Part shown: positions 7,723-11,122 of the stretch, piece after piece
Layout: each line of letters starts with the position of its first letter
Position numbering within the stretch: position 1 is the stretch's first letter
Origin: Clostridiales bacterium
GTDB lineage: Bacteria; Bacillota; Clostridia; Christensenellales; Aristaeellaceae
DNA length: 11,122 nucleotides
Direction of reading: 5' to 3'
Assembly: GCA_004556395.1 (NCBI GenBank)
Contig: SFHK01000072.1
Span: forward strand, 1-11,122
Program-made: the position numbers and the translations under genes
Notes under the pieces: model-generated
Database searches by the model: none
What the model was told of the DNA's origin: nothing
Seen by the model: the letters and a program-made list of their open reading frames with translations, nothing else

Positions 7723-7755
7723 GGAGGGCGGCGCGGCACGCGCCGCTCTCCTTTT
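7723..7755 (+). terminator. Intra-operon attenuator-like hairpin
   Basis: GGAGGGCGGCGCG (7723-7735) pairs with CGCGCCGCTCTCC (7739-7751), with one G-T pair and a 3-nt loop, and four T follow at 7752-7755. It lies between the binding-protein gene and the first permease gene. The short T-run suggests partial termination or protection of the upstream mRNA end, either of which would give more binding protein than permease; this is an inference. Confidence 0.6.
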
Positions 7756-7806
7756 CCCGGATGGAGGCATGCCTCCCGAATCCGCACAGAAAGGATTGAC
7801 TTCCCT

Positions 7807-8724
7807 GTGAAGCGTTTTTTCCAGAGACGACTCCCGTACTGGCAGATGTATCTGTTCATGCTTCTTCCGGCGGTGTATATCATCACCTTTGCCTATGTCC
7901 CGATGGCGGGACTTCGAATTGCCTTTCAGGAATTTAACATCACCGCGGGCATGAACGGCAGCCCGTGGGTGGGGCTGTATTACTTTAAGCACTTTCTGAA
8001 GGCGTATCAGTTCAAGAACGTGCTGTATAACACGCTGTCCATTCAGCTGTACGGCCTTTGCGCCGGGTTCCCCTTCCCGATTCTTTTCGCCATCGCGCTC
8101 AACTCCGTCCGTTCGGTTCGGTACAGAAAGTTTGTACAGACCGTGACCTACATGCCCTATTTCATCTCCATGGTGGTCATGGTCAGCATGCTCATGCAGG
8201 TGTTCAACCCGCTCACGGGCATCTATGGCGCGATCAGCCGCGCCCTGTTCGGCGCCACGCCCATGGATTTATTCGGAAGCACCAGCGCCTATCCGCACCT
8301 GTACGTGTGGAGCGGCGTCTGGAAAAATTTCGGCTACGACTCGATTATCTATATCGCCGCGCTGACGGCCGTATCGCCCAGCCTGCATGAAGCCGCGATG
8401 ATCGACGGCGCGAACCGCTTCCAGCGCGTGCTTCACGTGGATATTCCAACCATCATGCCCACGGTCGTAATCATGCTGATTTTAAGCGCCGGGCGAATCA
8501 TGAGCATGGGCTTTGAAAAATCCTACCTCATGCAGAACAGCCTGAACCTGAGCAAAAGCGAGGTCATCGCGACCTTCATCTATAAAAAAGGACTGGGCTC
8601 CGGCTCCTCCAACGACTATTCCTACGCCACCGCGATTGGCATGTTCAATTCCCTTGTAAACACAATCATGATCGTGCTCGTCAACACCATCGCCAGACGG
8701 ATTGGCGAGACGAGCCTGTGGTAA
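7807..8724 (+). CDS. Sugar ABC transporter permease (LplB/YteP-type)
   Basis: This 305-residue inner-membrane protein belongs to the binding-protein-dependent permease family. About six hydrophobic helices are visible. The cytoplasmic EAA loop that docks the ATPase starts at residue 195 (EAAMIDGANRF), with the conserved Asp-Gly. The N-terminal block (YWQMYLFMLLPAVYIITFAY) resembles LplB-type permeases. The start is the GTG at 7807, with AGAAAGGA (7788-7795) 11 nt upstream, a slightly long spacing; no better in-frame start is seen. It should pair with the next permease as a heterodimer channel for the substrate of the upstream binding protein. Confidence 0.93.
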   Translation: MKRFFQRRLPYWQMYLFMLLPAVYIITFAYVPMAGLRIAFQEFNITAGMNGSPWVGLYYFKHFLKAYQFKNVLYNTLSIQLYGLCAGFPFPILFAIALNSVRSVRYRKFVQTVTYMPYFISMVVMVSMLMQVFNPLTGIYGAISRALFGATPMDLFGSTSAYPHLYVWSGVWKNFGYDSIIYIAALTAVSPSLHEAAMIDGANRFQRVLHVDIPTIMPTVVIMLILSAGRIMSMGFEKSYLMQNSLNLSKSEVIATFIYKKGLGSGSSNDYSYATAIGMFNSLVNTIMIVLVNTIARRIGETSLW

Positions 8725-8737
8725 AGAGGGGAAACGC

Positions 8738-9649
8738 ATGAAAGATTCCTCCGCGAAGCCCCACATGAAAACCTCCGGCAGCGACCGACGGTTCTATTGG
8801 ACGGTGGAAATCCTCGTGGCGCTTCTCGCGCTGATCGTCCTGTATCCGCTGGTGCTGACCCTGTCCAGCTCCTTTTCCTCCGGAAAGGCCGTCACCACCG
8901 GAAGAGTGTTCCTCTTCCCGGTTGAGTTCACGCTGAAGGGCTACGAAGAGGTGTTCAAATATCAGAAGGTGTGGATCGGCTATAAAAATACCTTCCTCTA
9001 CACCTTCGGCGGCACGTTCATAAACGTGTGCATGACGCTGATCTGCGCGTATCCCCTTTCCCGGCGCGAGTTCCCGGATCGGAAGTTCTTCACGTTTCTG
9101 TTCACGTTCTCCATGCTGTTCAGCGGCGGCCTGATTCCCACCTATCTGGTCATGCGCGATCTGGGCCTGATCAACTCGCGCTGGGCGCTCATGCTGCCGG
9201 GCGCAATCGGCGTAACGCAGATGATCGTCACGCGCACCTTCATCCACAGCACCATCCCGGAAAGTCTGGTGGAGGCCACGCAGATCGACGGATGCAGCTT
9301 CACGCACTTTTTCTTCCGCTTCATCCTGCCGCTTTCAAAGGCGGTTATCGCGGTTATCAGCCTTCAATACGCGATCGCCCACTGGAACGCCTACTTTAAC
9401 GCCTTTATCTACCTGTCCGACTATAAAAAATACCCCCTACAGGTCTTCCTGCGCGATATTCTGATTATGAACGAGGTGGCCGAAAACGCCACCGGCACGG
9501 AAGCCGACATGCTCGCCGAGCGTCAGGGCATGGCGGACGTGCTGAAATACGCCCTGATCGTCGTCTCCACCGCCCCCATCCTCTGCATCTACCCGTTCGT
9601 ACAGAAATACTTCGTGCAGGGCGTGCTGATCGGCTCCCTGAAGGAGTAA
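8738..9649 (+). CDS. Sugar ABC transporter permease (YtcP/CUT1-type)
   Basis: This 303-residue permease is the second channel subunit. About six helices are visible, the first at about residues 23-43 (ending LIVLYPLVLTLSSS), and the EAA loop starts at residue 179 (EATQIDGCSF). The gene starts 13 bp after the LplB-like gene, with AGAGGGG (8725-8731) 6 nt before the ATG, so translation of the two is probably coupled. It is the last gene of the operon. No ATP-binding subunit follows. Related importers in B. subtilis share the ATPase MsmX, so an unlinked ATPase is likely here too. Confidence 0.94.
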   Translation: MKDSSAKPHMKTSGSDRRFYWTVEILVALLALIVLYPLVLTLSSSFSSGKAVTTGRVFLFPVEFTLKGYEEVFKYQKVWIGYKNTFLYTFGGTFINVCMTLICAYPLSRREFPDRKFFTFLFTFSMLFSGGLIPTYLVMRDLGLINSRWALMLPGAIGVTQMIVTRTFIHSTIPESLVEATQIDGCSFTHFFFRFILPLSKAVIAVISLQYAIAHWNAYFNAFIYLSDYKKYPLQVFLRDILIMNEVAENATGTEADMLAERQGMADVLKYALIVVSTAPILCIYPFVQKYFVQGVLIGSLKE

Positions 9650-9672
9650 TCCGCCGGGCGTCCTCCCATACG

Positions 9673-9712
9673 AAAACCTCCCGGAATTGAAATTCATTCC
9701 GAGAGGTTTTTT
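9673..9712. terminator. Bidirectional terminator between importer and HTH gene
   Basis: AAAACCTC and CGGAAT (9673-9680, 9682-9687) pair with ATTCCG and GAGGTTTT (9696-9701, 9703-9710), with one C/A mismatch and an 8-nt loop. Six T (9707-9712) follow on the + strand, and the four A at 9673-9676 give a T-run on the minus strand. It can serve both convergent units. Confidence 0.9.
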
Positions 9713-9725
9713 CATTGCCGCGCGC

Positions 9726-10721
9726 TTAGTCCTTCTTTCCGCTGCGCTTTACGGTCTTCAGCACCAGCATGATCGCGGCGAACAGCACGCCGGCGATGGC
9801 CCAGATGAACCAGCTATACTGAGCATTGCCGTTTCCTTTAGGGCCAAAGGTATAGTAAAGGAAGATCGCCGTGACCAGCAGCCAGTAGCCGCCGCTCACC
9901 GCGCCGATGACGGGGCTTCTCGCCTTGCTCAGGCGGGTGTACTCGCCGTCCTCGAGCAGCTTTTCCGTGGCGGACTGGATCGTGCCGCCGTACACGAACG
10001 CCATGCAGCCGATGCCCGCCACGACCAGCAGCAGGCAGACCGCGGCGACGTAGAAAATGTCGGTCGTGTTCATGCAGGCGGCCACGAACAGCGGGATCAC
10101 GGACAGGATGCACAGAAGCGTGCCCACGATATTCAGGCGGGTACAGGTGGGCGCGAACGCCTTTCGGCGCTCCTTCACCATGCCGCTCACGCCGTACTCG
10201 GTTTCGAATGGCTCCTTTTCCAGAAATTCGTACTCCTTCACCTTTGCCCCGCAGGACAGAAACAGCGCCACAGCCACCGCCGCAAACACCGTCAGCACCG
10301 AAAGGCCGATGCCCGCCGCGGCGTTTTCCGTGATGTGGAACCGGCTGAACTCGCTCATCGCCGCCAGCATCATCAGCGGAATCGGCGACAGGATGCACAG
10401 GAACGTGGCAATCGCCATTTTCGGCGCGGCCGCCCGGCGCAGCGCCAGATAATCGGAGGCCTGCTGCATCGTCACCCGGCGCAGCGGAGAGGCGCTTTCT
10501 TCGCCGGTGACCTCCGGCTCCTCCATGTCGTCCTTCAGAAGATAGTCCGTCGTCACGCCGAACAGACGGCTCATCTGAAGAATCCGGTCGATGTCCGGCA
10601 CCGACTGCGCGCTCTCCCACTTGGAGACCGACTGACGGCTGACGTTCAGCCGCTCGGCCAGCTCCTCCTGCGACCATCCTGCCTTCTTGCGAAGCGCGAT
10701 TACCTTATCCGCGAAAATCAT
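9726..10721 (-). CDS. Cro/C1-type HTH protein with six-helix membrane domain
   Basis: This 331-residue protein has an N-terminal XRE (Cro/C1) helix-turn-helix at about residues 5-60, with WSQEELAERLNVSRQSVSKW at 16-35. An acidic linker (66-80) leads to about six transmembrane helices near 104-122, 135-156, 199-217, 223-245, 271-290 and 303-322. Two of these carry a shared pattern, LCILSPIPLMMLAAM (108-122) and LCILSVIPLFVAACM (203-217), which suggests an internal duplication. HTH proteins with C-terminal membrane domains are common in Clostridia; their targets and signals are mostly unknown. The ATG at 10721 is chosen because GGGAGG (10730-10735) lies 8 nt upstream; the frame stays open 16 codons further without a ribosome binding site. 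It is convergent to the importer and probably not part of it. Confidence 0.88.
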   Translation of the reverse strand: MIFADKVIALRKKAGWSQEELAERLNVSRQSVSKWESAQSVPDIDRILQMSRLFGVTTDYLLKDDMEEPEVTGEESASPLRRVTMQQASDYLALRRAAAPKMAIATFLCILSPIPLMMLAAMSEFSRFHITENAAAGIGLSVLTVFAAVAVALFLSCGAKVKEYEFLEKEPFETEYGVSGMVKERRKAFAPTCTRLNIVGTLLCILSVIPLFVAACMNTTDIFYVAAVCLLLVVAGIGCMAFVYGGTIQSATEKLLEDGEYTRLSKARSPVIGAVSGGYWLLVTAIFLYYTFGPKGNGNAQYSWFIWAIAGVLFAAIMLVLKTVKRSGKKD

Positions 10722-10783
10722 AGGTTTTTCCTCCCTGTCCGGCCGCATTTTCCGCGACCCTTGTGGCACCTATCGTACACCTT

Positions 10784-10837
10784 CCGGCGGTTGCGCGCCA
10801 GAAATCCGACCGTATAATTCGTCAACCGGCGGTTGCG
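10784..10837. repeat. 12-bp direct repeat upstream of the HTH gene
   Basis: CCGGCGGTTGCG occurs at 10784-10795 and again at 10826-10837, 42 bp apart start to start, or about four helical turns. It lies 60-115 bp upstream of the HTH gene start. It could be an operator for that gene (autoregulation), or chance in GC-rich DNA. No convincing -35/-10 pair was found here. Confidence 0.4.
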
Positions 10838-10921
10838 ATTGGCCGCAAAACGCGGAAAAATCAGCCCATCGGCAGAAATCGGCACATTTTCCGCCCCAAA
10901 GAGGAAAAATCCGGCATATTT

Positions 10922-11003
10922 TCAGAATGGCGCGGCTTCCTCGACTTCCCCGTTCTGACGCGCGCGCAGGAGCGCCTGACTCATCCGCCTGCCGCGCTCG
11001 GCG
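10922..11003 (-). pseudogene. Duplicated gene tail, downstream copy
   Basis: This segment repeats the right-edge gene tail at an offset of 119 bp, with 77 of 82 bases identical and the stop codon aligned. On the minus strand it reads AERGRRMSQ up to EEAAPF and a TGA at 10922-10924. Upstream the frame closes at a TGA (11030-11032), so there is no room for a full gene; the best local start (GTG at 11020) would give about 33 residues without a good ribosome binding site. I read it as a leftover copy of a gene end. The alternative is a unit of a longer tandem array. Confidence 0.5.
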
Positions 11004-11040
11004 CAAGCGCACGGAAACACCGGAGTCTTTCAAACGTCCT

Positions 11041-11122
11041 TCAAAACGGCGCGGCTTCCTCGACTTCCCCGTTCTGACGCGCGCGAAGAAGCGCCTGACT
11101 CATCCGCATGCCGCGCTCGGCG
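11041..11122 (-). CDS. C-terminal end of an unidentified minus-strand gene (partial)
   Basis: The frame is open from the right edge to a TGA at 11041-11043 and gives 26 residues, starting AERGMRMSQ and ending GEVEEAAPF. Four of its five base differences from the neighbouring copy are synonymous third-position changes, which supports a real coding frame. The family cannot be recognised from so short a tail, and the gene body lies outside the window. Confidence 0.45.
   Translation of the reverse strand, partial: AERGMRMSQALLRARQNGEVEEAAPF

Noticed and set aside
6232..7992. 586-codon minus-strand ORF opposite the binding-protein gene
   Set aside because: It overlaps a clear signal-peptide-bearing binding protein and the next gene, is rich in His, Val and Arg, and has no recognisable domain.
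10770..11033. 87-codon minus-strand ORF upstream of the HTH gene
   Set aside because: It runs in a different frame from the duplicated tail whose substitutions are synonymous, and it has no ribosome binding site or recognisable motif.

Overview
The window looks like chromosomal DNA of a GC-rich member of the Clostridia (Bacillota), plausibly a gut lineage such as Christensenellales or Oscillospirales. The support is the strong AGGAGG-type ribosome binding sites, sigma-A-like promoters with 17-nt spacers, GC-rich third codon positions, and the gene set itself: a pepF-type M3 peptidase, and an LplA/LplB/YtcP-type sugar importer opposite a membrane-bound AraC regulator. The taxon is an inference; no rRNA or marker gene is present. 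No phage, insertion sequence, CRISPR or defence gene is seen, and the genes belong to ordinary families. The unusual material is the repeated DNA at both edges.

Layout from left to right. Positions 1 to about 925 hold a tandem array of eight ~114-bp units. Each unit has one GAATTC site, and several carry a perfect GC hairpin followed by a T-run on the + strand. A clear promoter (966-994) then drives a two-gene operon: an EamA/DMT-type membrane transporter and an oligoendopeptidase F-like M3 metallopeptidase, closed by a strong terminator at 3717-3766. On the minus strand lies a 716-residue transmembrane AraC-type regulator (3765-5915). It is transcribed away from a three-gene sugar import operon: solute-binding protein (6118-7704), LplB-like permease (7807-8724) and YtcP-like permease (8738-9649). 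The divergent spacer (5916-6117) holds a promoter for each direction and a 15-bp palindrome between them. A GC hairpin with a short T-run follows the binding-protein gene, and a bidirectional terminator ends the operon. A minus-strand gene (9726-10721) encodes a Cro/C1-type HTH domain fused to a six-helix membrane region. The right edge holds the last 26 codons of another minus-strand gene and a nearly identical second copy of that gene tail, 119 bp away.

How the genes may work together. The AraC protein probably senses a carbohydrate, or the state of the importer, outside the cell and activates the divergent importer. The binding protein would deliver an oligosaccharide to the two permeases. 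No ATPase is encoded here, so a shared MsmX/UgpC-type ATPase elsewhere is expected. The substrate cannot be read from the sequence. The EamA-peptidase pair is a separate transcription unit with no obvious link to sugar import.
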